Assembly: GCF_021233435.1 (NCBI RefSeq)
Contig: NZ_CP089468.1
Coordinates: forward strand, 558,001 to 622,000
Direction: 5' to 3'
Length of the DNA stretch: 64,000 nt
DNA from: Halobacterium noricense
Lineage (GTDB): Archaea; Halobacteriota; Halobacteria; Halobacteriales; Halobacteriaceae
In this document: one piece after another, positions 1 through 8,776 of the stretch
Layout of the letters: each line of letters starts with the position of its first letter
How positions within the stretch are numbered: position 1 is the first letter of the stretch
The notes under the pieces: model-generated
Databases searched by the model: none
What the model was told of the DNA's origin: nothing
The model's input: only the letters and a program-made list of their open reading frames with translations
Made by a program: the position numbers and the translations under genes

Positions 1-22
1 GGCCTCGCTTCGCTCGGCCACG
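1..22. repeat. dispersed hairpin-type motif at window edge
   Basis: GGCC flanks a GC-rich core containing GCTTCGCTC. The same core, in reverse complement, forms the loop of the stem-loops in the 57-bp tandem repeat near 23.1-23.3 kb (GTGGC...GCCAC around GAACGAAGCGA). It is probably a small dispersed intergenic motif. Only part may be visible because the window begins here. Confidence 0.4.
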
Positions 23-32
23 CTCATAGGAA

Positions 33-40
33 AACTAAAG
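33..40 (+). promoter_or_regulatory. TATA-like box for acyl-CoA dehydrogenase
   Basis: The A/T-rich run AACTAAAG is centred about 27 bp before the ATG at 64. This is the spacing expected for a leaderless archaeal transcript. Confidence 0.5.
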
Positions 41-63
41 GAACGACCCGGCAAGATTCGCGT

Positions 64-1218
64 ATGGACTTCAGCCTCAGCGACGAACAGCGCCAAATCA
101 AGGAGATGGTCTCTGACTTCGTCGACGAGGAAGTGATTCCGCGCGCCGCGGACATCGACCACGACGACGAGTTCCCGCGGGACCTGATCGAGGAGATGAG
201 CGACCTCGGCCTGATGGGGATGCCGTTTTCCGAGGAGTACGACGGCGCGGGCCTGGACTACCACTCCTACGCCATCGCGCTCGAAGAGCTCTCCCGGGGG
301 AGCGGCGGACTCGGCACGGTCGTCGCGGCGCACACGAGCCTCGCGGGGAACATGCTCTACCAGTACGGGGACGACGACCAGAAGGCCGAGTACCTCGCGG
401 CGATGAACCGCGGCGACGACATCGGCGCGTTCGCGCTCTCGGAGGCGGGTGCGGGCTCGGACGTTCCGTCGATGGAGACGACTGCCGAACGTGCCAGCGG
501 GCACGCAGGCGACGAGTACGTGATAAACGGCGAGAAGCTCTGGATTTCGAACGGGAGCGTCGCGGACACGCTTACGCTGTTCGCGAAGACCGACCCCGAC
601 GCCGGCCACCGTGGCATCTCGTCGTTCGTCGTGCGCCCCGACGAGGACGACGGCTTCCACGTCGAGGGCACGGAGGACAAGCTCGGCGACAAGGGCTGTC
701 CGACCGCGGAACTGCGCTTCGACGACATGCGAATCCCCGCGGACCGCCTGCTCGGCGAGGAAGGCGAGGGCTTCCAGCAGGCACTCGAAACGCTGAACGG
801 CGGCCGCATCACCATCGCCGCGCGCTCCATCGGGCTGGCGCGCGCAGCCCTCGACGACAGCCTCACGTACGCGCAGGCCCGCGAGCAGTTCGACCAACCC
901 ATCAGCGACTTCCAGGCGATTCAGCACAAGCTCGCGGACATGGACACGAAGATTCAGTCCGCGAAGCTGCTGATGCACCGCGCCGCGGACAAGAAGATGC
1001 GCGGCGAGGACTTCGTCAAGGACGCCGCGCAGGCCAAACTCTACGCCTCCGAAATCAGCCGGGAGGTCACCAACGAGGGCATCCAAATTCACGGCGGCTA
1101 CGGCTACACGAAGGACTTCGCGGTCGAACGCTACTACCGGGACGCGAAGCTCAACGAAATCTACGAGGGCACCAGCGAGGTACTCCGAAATACGATCGCG
1201 CAGCGGCTGTTGAAGTAG
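64..1218 (+). CDS. acyl-CoA dehydrogenase
   Basis: A 384-residue flavoprotein that would oxidise an acyl-CoA to the trans-2-enoyl-CoA with FAD, passing electrons to an electron-transfer flavoprotein. The N-terminal helical domain, the FAD/substrate signature FALSEAGAGSD near residue 125 and the C-terminal helical domain are all present. The catalytic glutamate is expected at E368 in IYEGTSEVLR. The length is normal for the family. The start fits a TATA-like box 27 bp upstream. It lies alone, convergent with a DUF418 gene four bases beyond its stop. Chain-length preference cannot be read from sequence; short/medium-chain or branched substrates are possible given the propionate-pathway genes nearby. 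Confidence 0.93.
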   Translation: MDFSLSDEQRQIKEMVSDFVDEEVIPRAADIDHDDEFPRDLIEEMSDLGLMGMPFSEEYDGAGLDYHSYAIALEELSRGSGGLGTVVAAHTSLAGNMLYQYGDDDQKAEYLAAMNRGDDIGAFALSEAGAGSDVPSMETTAERASGHAGDEYVINGEKLWISNGSVADTLTLFAKTDPDAGHRGISSFVVRPDEDDGFHVEGTEDKLGDKGCPTAELRFDDMRIPADRLLGEEGEGFQQALETLNGGRITIAARSIGLARAALDDSLTYAQAREQFDQPISDFQAIQHKLADMDTKIQSAKLLMHRAADKKMRGEDFVKDAAQAKLYASEISREVTNEGIQIHGGYGYTKDFAVERYYRDAKLNEIYEGTSEVLRNTIAQRLLK

Positions 1219-1222
1219 CGGA

Positions 1223-2431
1223 CTACTCCTGCTGGATTCGCAGCGGCTGGCGCTCGCCGTACGTGAGCGTGCGCCAGAGCCACTCCATCGGCCCGAAGCG
1301 GAACTGTCGTAGCCAGAGCATCGAGAGGGCGGCCTGCACGACCCAGATGGCGGCGACGATGCCGAGCGCTTCGAACCGGGTTACGCGGCCGAACAGCCGG
1401 AGGCCGTGCCCGTAGAAAATCCACGTGGCGAGCAGGCTCTGGAGGAGGTAGTTGCTGAAGGCGGTGCGGCCGGTGCCCGCCAGCGTGCGCGTCAGCACGC
1501 CGTCGGGTCGTCGCTGCGCGTACAGCATGACGAGCGCGACGTACGCGCCGGCGAGCGGGAGGCTCCCCCAGTAGTTGAACTGCCGCCAGAGCAGGCCCGC
1601 GGCCGGGGTCCAGTTGCTGGCTTCGACGTACCAGACGCCGGCGAGCACGACTGCGAGCCCGGTGACGCCGCCGGCTGCCGCGAGTCGCCGGTAGAATCGC
1701 CGCGAGCGGTCGTTCGTCAGCACGCCCCACTCGAACAGCGCCATCCCGAGCAGCATCGACCCGCTCACGCGCCACCCCGTCGACGCGAGGTAGCCGGCCG
1801 TCTGGCGCTCGAACGCGGTCGGCACGCGGTGGGCCATCTGTGCGAGCCAGCCGCTCCGGTACGTCTCGACTTCCGTGCGGAGCGCTGCCTCGGCCGGCTG
1901 CCACGTCTGCGCGAACGCCGAGAGGTCCGCGAACAGTACGGACAGCACCTGCGTCGCGGACGGCACGACGAGCAGGCCGAGCCCGAGCACCGCTTGCCGC
2001 CGCGCGGTTTCGTGGCGCGCGGAGACGACCCAGAGCGCGGTGACGCCGTACGCGACGAGCACGTCGCCGTACCACAGCAGGTAGGCGTGCAGGAGACCGA
2101 ACGCGACGAGCAAGCCCGACCGTCGGAGGTGAAGGCCGAGCACTGGGTCGCCGCGGCGCTCGCGATTGCGGGTGAACAGCGCGATGCCGCCGCCGAACAG
2201 CAGCGTGAACAGCGTGATGAACTTCTGCTCGACGAGCACGTGGCCGGCGAACCACGCCCAGTAGTTCGCGCCCGTGAAGTCGCCGTACGCCGTCGGGTTG
2301 AGCAACACGACTTCGGGCATCGAGAACAGCCGGACGTTGACGACCAGGATGCCGAGCAGCGCGAACCCGCGGAGAGCGTCGAGGCCGACGACGCGTTCGG
2401 ACGGGGGCGTCGGTCCGCCATCGCCGCTCAT
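1223..2431 (-). CDS. DUF418-type multi-pass membrane protein
   Basis: 402 residues using the ATG at 2431. The longer frame upstream encodes low-complexity arginine-rich sequence and is rejected. The N-terminus carries the typical VGLDALRGFALLGILVVN segment of the DUF418/YeiB-like acyltransferase-related family, followed by many hydrophobic segments. The C-terminal DUF418 region contains GRTAFSNYLLQS and ends in FRFGPMEWLWRTLTYGE. Family members are inner-membrane proteins proposed to act in transport or as acyltransferase relatives; their biochemical role is not settled. It stands alone between convergent neighbours. Confidence 0.85.
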   Translation of the reverse strand: MSGDGGPTPPSERVVGLDALRGFALLGILVVNVRLFSMPEVVLLNPTAYGDFTGANYWAWFAGHVLVEQKFITLFTLLFGGGIALFTRNRERRGDPVLGLHLRRSGLLVAFGLLHAYLLWYGDVLVAYGVTALWVVSARHETARRQAVLGLGLLVVPSATQVLSVLFADLSAFAQTWQPAEAALRTEVETYRSGWLAQMAHRVPTAFERQTAGYLASTGWRVSGSMLLGMALFEWGVLTNDRSRRFYRRLAAAGGVTGLAVVLAGVWYVEASNWTPAAGLLWRQFNYWGSLPLAGAYVALVMLYAQRRPDGVLTRTLAGTGRTAFSNYLLQSLLATWIFYGHGLRLFGRVTRFEALGIVAAIWVVQAALSMLWLRQFRFGPMEWLWRTLTYGERQPLRIQQE

Positions 2432-2544
2432 CTGCCGCGCTCCGACTCGCGTCTCCCGTGCCGGTCCGCCGGGTGGTCGCCCATCACTCGACTGGTTCGT
2501 TAGGGAGCCGACACAAAAGGTGTGGTGCAGGCGCCGACCCGCGG

Positions 2545-2859
2545 CTACAGCACGCTCCGGACCGCGAGCACGACGGCGACGCCGACCGCCAGCGACACGA
2601 GCAGGTTCCCGGTCTTGCGCGCGACGGCGACGGTCGCCACGGCGGCGACCCACTCGGGAATCCCGCCCTCGGCGAGCGCGGGCGCGACGAACGCGACGAC
2701 GACTGCCCCCGGGAGCACGTCGATGCCGGCTTCCGCGCGCTCGGAGAGGTCGACGCGCCCGAGCAGCCAGAAGCCGCCCGCCTTCGTTGCGTACGTCACG
2801 GCGGCCATCGCGAGAATCACGGCGACGACGGTCGGGTCGAGGCTGAGCGCGTCAATCAT
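2545..2859 (-). CDS. azlD: AzlD-family branched-chain amino acid exporter subunit
   Basis: 104 residues with about four hydrophobic segments, matching the small AzlD partner of AzlC/AzlD (LIV-E class) exporters. The pattern VVAVILAMAAVTYATKAG at the N-terminus and a central GAVVVAFVAPAL segment are typical. The start overlaps the end of the azlC-like gene by 8 bp in the same direction, so the two are almost certainly cotranscribed and translationally coupled. Family knowledge suggests export of branched-chain amino acids or analogues; the actual substrate is not known. Confidence 0.85.
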   Translation of the reverse strand: MIDALSLDPTVVAVILAMAAVTYATKAGGFWLLGRVDLSERAEAGIDVLPGAVVVAFVAPALAEGGIPEWVAAVATVAVARKTGNLLVSLAVGVAVVLAVRSVL

Positions 2860-3586
2860 CGTAGGTCACCACCTCTACTGCGGCGCCGGCGAGCGCGCCG
2901 GCGAGGATGTACCACTCGCCCGGGACGACGGCGTGCACGGCGAGCGCGGCGGTGGCCGCGACGACCCACGGCCGCAGCGACTCTGTCCCCTCCCAGAAGC
3001 CGGCGGCGAGCGTGAGGAACAGCGCGGTCGCGACGAAGTCCAGGCCGTACGTCGCGGGGTCGCCGACGAGGTCACCGGCAGTCGCGCCGACGACGGTCGA
3101 GGCTATCCACAGCAGCCAGAGCACGACGCCGCTCCCGAACAGGAACGCACCGTTGCTGCTCCCGGCGCGCAGCGTGCCGATGGACAGCGCCCAGTTCTCG
3201 TCGGCGAAGAAGAACACGCTCGTGTACGCCTGCGGCACGGTGACCTGCTGGAGCCACGGCCGCAACGCCGCGCCCATCAGCACGTACCGGAGGTTCACGA
3301 GCGCGGTCGTCGCGACCACCGCGACCACGGGAATCGGGTCTGCCCACAGTTCGACGGCGACCAACTGTGCGGCGCCCGCGAGCACGGTCGCGCTCATCAG
3401 TCCGGCTTCGGCGACGCTCAACCCCGCGCGGCGCGCGACCACGCCGAAGACGACGCCGTAGCCCGCGACGCCGACCGCCACGGGGAACCCCGCGACGAAT
3501 CCCTCGCGGACGCCTGCCGCGGTGAACTCCACGGACTGCACGCCGTCCCTATCGCTGTGCTCGGTGGTCGGTTCGCCTTCAGCCAA
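2852..3586 (-). CDS. azlC: AzlC-family branched-chain amino acid exporter subunit
   Basis: 244 residues with a hydrophilic N-terminal leader of about 30 residues and then roughly eight hydrophobic segments, as in AzlC large subunits. Diagnostic stretches include FVAGFPVAVGVAGYGVVFG, LVNLRYVLMGAALRPW and FFFADENWAL. The Asn-Leu-Arg-Tyr in the middle is conserved in the family. It is first of a two-gene unit with azlD. No regulator gene of the usual Lrp type is adjacent. Confidence 0.88.
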   Translation of the reverse strand: MAEGEPTTEHSDRDGVQSVEFTAAGVREGFVAGFPVAVGVAGYGVVFGVVARRAGLSVAEAGLMSATVLAGAAQLVAVELWADPIPVVAVVATTALVNLRYVLMGAALRPWLQQVTVPQAYTSVFFFADENWALSIGTLRAGSSNGAFLFGSGVVLWLLWIASTVVGATAGDLVGDPATYGLDFVATALFLTLAAGFWEGTESLRPWVVAATAALAVHAVVPGEWYILAGALAGAAVEVVTYDD

Positions 3587-3700
3587 CGCTACCCCTCCGC
3601 GTGACGACTCGCATCAGTTCGACGCAAGCCCGCCGTGGTGTTAACGATTCGGTGACGGCGGTGCCGTCGGTCGGCTCGTCCGCGGCGAGCGCGGACCCGT

Positions 3701-3710
3701 CGTGTTTTTC
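3701..3710 (+). promoter_or_regulatory. T-rich TATA-like element
   Basis: GTGTTTTTC is centred about 29 bp before the ATG at 3735. It supports that start over the longer frame beginning at 3702, which would place the start inside the box. Confidence 0.4.
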
Positions 3711-3734
3711 CGCCGGCCGGCCGAACCCCCGACG

Positions 3735-4010
3735 ATGACCGAGGAGACCGCCGAAGCCGGCGACGTCACCGCCCGCTACTCCGAGACCGACACCGAGCGC
3801 GTGCTGGCGTTCGAGCGCGACGGCCGGACGGCCGTCGTCGCGCAGAACGTCGAGGGGTACGCGATGTTGAAGGTGCGTCCGACCGCGGACGGCGACGAAC
3901 TGGAGCGGTACTACGGCTTCGACATGGCCCTGGACCACGCCGCGGAGCTGCTCGGCGTGGACCCCAACGACCTCCCGGTTCCGGATGCCGCCGCGGACAT
4001 GGGGATGTAG
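3735..4010 (+). CDS. conserved small acidic haloarchaeal protein, function unknown
   Basis: 91 residues starting MTEETAEAGDV. It is soluble and has no membrane segment. The order of predicted strands and helices (ERVLAFERDGRTAVVAQN, then AMLKVRPTADGDELERYYGF, then a helix DMALDHAAELLGV) suggests a compact alpha/beta fold. The C-terminus ends in a Pro- and Met-containing tail. I do not recognise a named family. It precedes the thiolase gene on the same strand by 43 bp, but that gene has its own TATA-like element. Confidence 0.75.
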   Translation: MTEETAEAGDVTARYSETDTERVLAFERDGRTAVVAQNVEGYAMLKVRPTADGDELERYYGFDMALDHAAELLGVDPNDLPVPDAAADMGM

Positions 4011-4020
4011 GGGTTCCCCA

Positions 4021-4030
4021 CACCTTTTGA
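4021..4030 (+). promoter_or_regulatory. TATA-like box for thiolase operon
   Basis: CACCTTTTGA lies about 28 bp before the ATG at 4054, in the position expected for a leaderless start. Confidence 0.45.
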
Positions 4031-4053
4031 CCCCGCTCGAACAATCGTGAGCC

Positions 4054-5223
4054 ATGACCAAGGTTCGCGTGGCCGGTGCCGGAATCACGAAGTTCGGCCG
4101 CCACCCCGAGCGCACGAGCCGCGACCTGTTCGCGGAGGCGGGGGCGACCGCCATTAAGGACGCTGGCGTCGCCCGCGACGACGTCGAGGGCGTCTACTAC
4201 GGCAACTTCATGGGCGAGTTGAGCGAGCACCAGGGCCACCAGGGGCCGCTCGCCGCGGAGGCGTTGGGCGTGCACGCGCCCGCGACGCGCTACGAGAGCG
4301 CGTGTGCCTCCAGCGGCGTTGCGCTCCGGCAGGCCGTCCGCGACGTTCGGAACGGCGAGGCCGACGTGCTCGTGGCCGGTGGGTCCGAACGCATGACGAA
4401 CCTCTCGACGGCCGGGTCGACGGAGGCGCTGGCCATCGCCGCGGACGAACTGTACGAGGTACGCGCGGGCGTCACGTTCCCCGGCGCGTACGCGATGATG
4501 GCGACGGCGTACTTCGAGCAGTTCGGCGGCACGCGCGAGGACCTCGCGCACGTCGCGGTGAAGAACCACGCCAACGCCGTCGACAACGACCACGCGCAGT
4601 ACCAGCGCGAAATCACCGTGGAGGCGGCGCTGGACTCGCCGGCGGTCGCGGACCCGCTGCACCTCTACGACGCCTGTCCCGTGACCGACGGGGCGAGCGC
4701 GGTCGTCCTCGTCAGCGAGGCGTACGCCGAGGCGCACGACCTCGACGCGGGCGTCGCGATTACCGGGACCGGGCAGGGCGGCGACCGGATGGCCCTACAG
4801 GACCGCGAGAACGTCGCTACCTCCCCTGCCGCCACCGAGGCCGCCGAGGAAGCCTACGCGGACGCCGGCGTCACGGCCGACGACGTTGACGTCGCGGAGG
4901 TCCACGACTGCTTCACCATCGCGGAAGTGCTCGCGCTGGAGTCGCTGGGCCTCTTCGAGACTGGCGAGGGCATCACGGCCGCCCGCGACGGGATTACCAC
5001 GCAGGACGGCGACCTTCCCGTGAACCTCTCCGGCGGCCTCAAAGCGAAGGGCCACCCGGTCGGCGCGACCGGAACGAGTCAGGTCGCCGAACTCACGAAA
5101 CTGCTGCGCGGCGACCACGTCAACAGCGAGCACGTCCCCGAGGCGCGCGTCGGCGTCGCGCACAACGCCGGTGGGACGGTGGCGAGTGCCGTGGTTCACG
5201 TCCTGGAGGAGGTCGCAGAATGA
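4054..5223 (+). CDS. thiolase-family acetyl-CoA acetyltransferase
   Basis: 389 residues of the archaeal SCP2/thiolase type. The nucleophilic cysteine is in YESACASSGVALRQA near residue 83. The C-terminal NLSGGLKAKGHPVGATG motif supplies the second active-site region, and HDCFTIAEVLALE is typical of archaeal thiolases that work with a DUF35 partner. Expected chemistry is thiolysis of 3-ketoacyl-CoA or condensation of acetyl-CoA, for example toward the mevalonate pathway. The stop overlaps the start of the DUF35 gene by 4 bp, which indicates a complex. A C-terminal catalytic cysteine as in bacterial thiolases is not obvious, as in SCP2 types. Confidence 0.92.
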   Translation: MTKVRVAGAGITKFGRHPERTSRDLFAEAGATAIKDAGVARDDVEGVYYGNFMGELSEHQGHQGPLAAEALGVHAPATRYESACASSGVALRQAVRDVRNGEADVLVAGGSERMTNLSTAGSTEALAIAADELYEVRAGVTFPGAYAMMATAYFEQFGGTREDLAHVAVKNHANAVDNDHAQYQREITVEAALDSPAVADPLHLYDACPVTDGASAVVLVSEAYAEAHDLDAGVAITGTGQGGDRMALQDRENVATSPAATEAAEEAYADAGVTADDVDVAEVHDCFTIAEVLALESLGLFETGEGITAARDGITTQDGDLPVNLSGGLKAKGHPVGATGTSQVAELTKLLRGDHVNSEHVPEARVGVAHNAGGTVASAVVHVLEEVAE

Positions 5224-5612
5224 CCGAAGACGGCGAATCCGTGCGCGACGCGGGCTTCGACGAGTTCCTCGACGCGCTCGCTGAGGGTGACAGCTACTAC
5301 GTGGAGTGTGCGAACGGCCACGGGAGCCTGCCGCCGCGGCGCGTCTGCCCGGAGTGCGGGAGCGCCGACCTCGCCGAAACACCACTTCCAGAATCCGGTG
5401 AGGTGGCGACGTACACGAAGGTCCACGTTCCCGCGCCGTCGTTCGCCGACGACGCGCCCTACGTCACCGCCGTCGTGGACTTCGGCCCCGTGCGGCTCAC
5501 GGGACAGGTGCTGGCGGACGTCGAGGACGTCGAAATCGGGCTAAAAGTCGAGCCAGTGGTCAGTGAGACGGAGACGCGGGGCGAGCGGCTAGTGGTCTTC
5601 GAGCCGCGGTAG
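5220..5612 (+). CDS. DUF35 zinc-ribbon/OB-fold partner of thiolase
   Basis: 130 residues. An N-terminal rubredoxin-like zinc ribbon (CANGHGSLPPRRVCPECG) is followed by an OB-fold with VATYTKVHVPAPSF and VVDFGPVRLTGQVL. In archaea this protein bridges acetoacetyl-CoA thiolase and HMG-CoA synthase, channelling the intermediate. Here the ATGA overlap with the thiolase gene supports the same pairing. The first ribbon position is C-x2-G-H rather than C-x2-C, so one zinc ligand may be replaced by His. The gene ends convergently, with its last 24 bp overlapping the hydrolase gene on the other strand. Confidence 0.9.
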   Translation: MTEDGESVRDAGFDEFLDALAEGDSYYVECANGHGSLPPRRVCPECGSADLAETPLPESGEVATYTKVHVPAPSFADDAPYVTAVVDFGPVRLTGQVLADVEDVEIGLKVEPVVSETETRGERLVVFEPR

Positions 5613-6524
5613 GTCCTCGCGGACCGCGTCGAGGAACACCTCGGGCTGTTCTGCGTGCGGGAGCAGGCGCGTCTCGTCGACGACGACCAGCCGCGTGTCC
5701 GCGCCCTCGGCGACGTCCCGACCGGCGGCGAGCGTCGAGATGGTGGCTTCCCGGCCCCAGACGAGCGTCACCGGGCAGTCGCGCTCGCGGAGTTCTGCAC
5801 CGAGGTCGACATCGGCGTCGAGGTAACCGCCGACGAACGACGCAGGCGCGAACCGCGCGCCCTCCTGGTGGGCGGTCCGCCACTGGTAGTCCACGAGGCC
5901 CTCGGGGATGCGCTCGGGGTGGTAGAAGGCGTCGCGCTCGTCGAAGAACCGCAGCGACGCCTTCGCGGTCAGCGCGTCGAACGCCGCCGCGCCGAGCACG
6001 GGCGAGCGGAGCAGCGCGCGCAGCCACGGTCGTCGCGGGCCGGTGTCTGCGGTCGGACAGACGAGCAGCAGCCCGGAGACGTCCGCCTCCTCGGCGGCAA
6101 TCGCCGCCCACGCGCCGGAGAGGGAACTCCCGAGGACGACCGGGTCGTCGGCGACCTCGGCGACGAAGTCCGCGACGAACTCCTCGTACAGCGAGGACGT
6201 GTACGCGACCGGCGGGCGGTCGGTCCGCCCGAACCCCGGCAGGTCGGGTGCAATCACGTGGTAGTCCTCGGCGAGTGCGTCGAAGACGCCCGCGAACTCG
6301 CAACTCGACGCGGCGGCGTGAACCCCGTGCAGGCAGACCACGTCCGGACGGTCGGGGTCGCCGGCCTCGGTGTAGGCCACGTCGAACCCTCGCCACCGGT
6401 AGGTGTCCTGTGCGCCCGCGAGCGCCGGCGGCAACTCGCCGGCCTTCGCGCGGAGGCCGCGGTCGAGGAGGTCCGCGGCCGCGACGGTGCCGACAGCGCC
6501 AGCGAGGAGTCTACGAAGTCGCAT
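5589..6524 (-). CDS. alpha/beta-hydrolase fold protein
   Basis: 311 residues from the ATG at 6524; the longer frame adds only a low-complexity arginine-rich extension. The start MRLRRLLAGAVGTVAAADLLDRG may be a signal or membrane anchor. The fold signature includes VVCLHGVHAAASS (oxyanion loop), the nucleophile elbow VVLGSSLSGAWAA and FGRTDRPPVAYTSSLYEEF. The charge-relay acid and a C-terminal His (LLPHAEQPEVFLDAV) are present. The substrate is unknown; esterase or epoxide-hydrolase-like activity is possible. It is convergent with the DUF35 gene and overlaps its 3' end by 24 bp. Confidence 0.85.
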   Translation of the reverse strand: MRLRRLLAGAVGTVAAADLLDRGLRAKAGELPPALAGAQDTYRWRGFDVAYTEAGDPDRPDVVCLHGVHAAASSCEFAGVFDALAEDYHVIAPDLPGFGRTDRPPVAYTSSLYEEFVADFVAEVADDPVVLGSSLSGAWAAIAAEEADVSGLLLVCPTADTGPRRPWLRALLRSPVLGAAAFDALTAKASLRFFDERDAFYHPERIPEGLVDYQWRTAHQEGARFAPASFVGGYLDADVDLGAELRERDCPVTLVWGREATISTLAAGRDVAEGADTRLVVVDETRLLPHAEQPEVFLDAVREDLPRLEDH

Positions 6525-6567
6525 ACGGGACGGTTCAGCCGCCAGTCGCTTAGCCGTTGTGACGGGC

Positions 6568-7557
6568 TCAGCCGCGCTGCTGGTCGAGGCAGTCCGCGAG
6601 CGGTTCGACCACGTCGTCGGCGACCTCGTACGGCGTCGTCTCGCCGGCATCGATGCGCTCGACGAGGTCGTCGATGCCGCCGCGCGCGTCGAGTTCGTCC
6701 TCGACGAGTTCGCTGGCGTCCTCCCGGAGGAGGTTCCGCAGTTCCTCGGCGTGGCGCTGGTGGCGCTTGGTTTCGCGGCGGCCCGACTCGTCGAGCCAGT
6801 CGGTGTGGGCGTCGAGCACGTCGAGGAATTCGGTTACTCCCTCGCCGCTGTTCGCAATCGTCTCGACGACCTCGGGGTTCCAGTCGCCGGGCTCGCCCTC
6901 GCGCATGTCGAGCATGTTCTTCAGTTCGGTGACGGTCTTGTCCGAGCCGGCGAGGTCGGCCTTGTTCACGACGAAGACGTCCCCGATTTCGAGGATGCCC
7001 GCCTTCAGCATCTGGACGTCGTCGCCGGAGGAGGGCGGCACGAGCACGGCGACCGTGTCTGCGGTCTTCACGACGTCGACCTCGTTCTGCCCGGCGCCCA
7101 CCGTCTCGATGATGATTTTGTCCTTCCCGAACGCATCGAGGGCCTTCACGGCGTCCGCGGTCGCCGTCGAGAGGCCGCCGAGGCTGCCGCGCGCGGACAT
7201 CGACCGGAAGAACACGTCCATGTCGGTCGCGGTGGAGGCCATCCGGATGCGGTCCCCGAGCACCGCGCCGCCCGTGAACGGCGACGACGGGTCCACGGCG
7301 ATGACGCCGACGGTGAGCCCGCGGTCGCGGTACGCCTTCGCTATCTTGTCCACGAGCGTCGACTTCCCGGAGCCCGGGCTGCCAGTGATGCCGATGACGT
7401 CCGCGCCGCCCGTGTGCGGGTAGAGCGCGGCGACGAGGTCACGGTAGCCCGGCGACCGGTTCTCGATGCGCGTGATGGCCCGCGCGAGCGCCCGGTGCTT
7501 CCCGGCGAGCAGCTCGTCCACGAGGTCGGGGGCGTCCTGGGCGGCCATCTCAGTCAC
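6568..7557 (-). CDS. meaB: MeaB/ArgK-type GTPase, methylmalonyl-CoA mutase chaperone
   Basis: 329 residues. The P-loop GSPGSGKST lies at 59-67, switch regions include VDPSSPFTGGAVLGDRIRM, and the G4-type NKAD motif follows VFVVNKADLAGS. MeaB gates delivery of adenosylcobalamin to methylmalonyl-CoA mutase and protects it from inactivation. Its start overlaps the end of the B12-binding mutase subunit gene by 8 bp, so the two form an operon. The large mutase subunit is coded separately near 21-23 kb. The old name ArgK (arginine/ornithine transport kinase) should not be used. Confidence 0.95.
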   Translation of the reverse strand: MTEMAAQDAPDLVDELLAGKHRALARAITRIENRSPGYRDLVAALYPHTGGADVIGITGSPGSGKSTLVDKIAKAYRDRGLTVGVIAVDPSSPFTGGAVLGDRIRMASTATDMDVFFRSMSARGSLGGLSTATADAVKALDAFGKDKIIIETVGAGQNEVDVVKTADTVAVLVPPSSGDDVQMLKAGILEIGDVFVVNKADLAGSDKTVTELKNMLDMREGEPGDWNPEVVETIANSGEGVTEFLDVLDAHTDWLDESGRRETKRHQRHAEELRNLLREDASELVEDELDARGGIDDLVERIDAGETTPYEVADDVVEPLADCLDQQRG

Positions 7558-7966
7558 GCCGCGTCACGTTCTCCCGGATGAACTCGATGGTCTCCTCCAT
7601 CGGCGTCCCCGGCCCGAAGATGGCGTCCACGCCCGCCTCCTCCAGGCCCTCGCGGTCCTCGTCGGGGACGATGCCGCCGACGATGATGAGGGTGTCATCG
7701 AAGGCGTCGTACGCTTCGAGGCCTTCGACGACTTTCGGGACGAGCGTGTTGTGCGCGCCCGAGAGAATGGAGATGCCGAGCACGTCGACGTCCTCCTGGA
7801 CGGCCGCCTGAACGATTTCCTCGGGGGCCTTGTGGAGGCCCGAGTAGATGACCTCGAATCCGGCGTCGCGGAACGCCCGCGTGATGACGTGAGCGCCCCG
7901 GTCGTGGCCGTCGAGTCCGACTTTGGCCACCAGGCACCGGATGTTCCGCTGGGATTCGTGGCTCAT
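7550..7966 (-). CDS. mcmA2: methylmalonyl-CoA mutase, cobalamin-binding subunit
   Basis: 138 residues from the ATG at 7966. This is the B12-binding domain alone: DGHDRG at 19-24 with H21 as the lower axial cobalt ligand, then ISILSGAHNTL and IIVGGIVPDED. In bacteria this domain is usually fused C-terminally to the catalytic domain; archaea often split it. With the large subunit it converts (R)-methylmalonyl-CoA to succinyl-CoA. It is the first gene of a two-gene operon with meaB. Confidence 0.95.
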   Translation of the reverse strand: MSHESQRNIRCLVAKVGLDGHDRGAHVITRAFRDAGFEVIYSGLHKAPEEIVQAAVQEDVDVLGISILSGAHNTLVPKVVEGLEAYDAFDDTLIIVGGIVPDEDREGLEEAGVDAIFGPGTPMEETIEFIRENVTRRD

Positions 7967-8127
7967 AGCCGGAATTTTGCCACATACGTGTTTCACTCTA
8001 ACGGACTTCTATTACAGTTTTGCTTGGACTATCCAAACTCCGGTTGCGCGGCGGGACCGACGCCGCGGAACGGGCGGCGCCCGCGCGAAGCGAAAGCGGG
8101 TTTGTGGACGGGGCCGAACGTCCGCCC

Positions 8128-8730
8128 ATGACCTCCGTCTCCGACTACGCGAGAGCGAACCCGCGCCGCGTCACCGTCGTCCTCTCGGTCGTCGGCTACG
8201 CGCTCGTCGCCGCTGCCTTCTCCGGCATCGTTCCGCTGTTCCCGCCGCTCTCAGACGAAACCGTGCTGCTGTTCTCGGACGCCATCGCCGTCGTGAACAC
8301 GCTCGCGCTCACCAGCCTACTCGTGGGTGCGGCCTTCATCAAGCGCGGCGACGTCCGGAGACACCGCGCCGCGATGCTGACCGCATTCGCGCTCATCTGC
8401 GTGTTCCTCGTGCTCTACCTCTGGAAAGTCGGCGGCGGCTTCGAGAAGTCCATCGTCATCGAGGAAGGCCAGTTCCTCGCCCGGTACGCGGGCGTCGTCG
8501 AGATTCTGTACCTCATCATGCTCGCCATCCACATCTTCCTCTCCGTCGTCGCCGTCCCCGTCGTCCTCTACGCCATCACGCTCGGCCTCACGCACACCCC
8601 CGAGGAACTGCGGGAAACGAGCCACGCCAAGTACGGCCGGATTGCCGTGACGGCGTGGTCGCTGTCGCTGTTCCTCGGCGTCGTCACCTACTGGATGCTC
8701 AACCACGTCTACTCCTGGGTCCCGCGCTAG
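8128..8730 (+). CDS. DUF420 membrane protein, probable cytochrome oxidase assembly factor
   Basis: 200 residues from the ATG at 8128; the 36-residue extension upstream is low-complexity. About five or six hydrophobic segments are visible, with conserved histidines in the C-terminal half (LAIHIFLSVVAVPVVLY and HAKYGRIAV). The DUF420/CtaM-like family is tied to cytochrome oxidase maturation in several bacteria. Its position at the left border of the cox block supports such a role, perhaps in copper or heme insertion. The exact function is inferred from context. Confidence 0.85.
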   Translation: MTSVSDYARANPRRVTVVLSVVGYALVAAAFSGIVPLFPPLSDETVLLFSDAIAVVNTLALTSLLVGAAFIKRGDVRRHRAAMLTAFALICVFLVLYLWKVGGGFEKSIVIEEGQFLARYAGVVEILYLIMLAIHIFLSVVAVPVVLYAITLGLTHTPEELRETSHAKYGRIAVTAWSLSLFLGVVTYWMLNHVYSWVPR

Positions 8731-8776
8731 CCAGAGTCCTCTACGCCGTAGGACTCGCTGCTATCTACACTTCCTC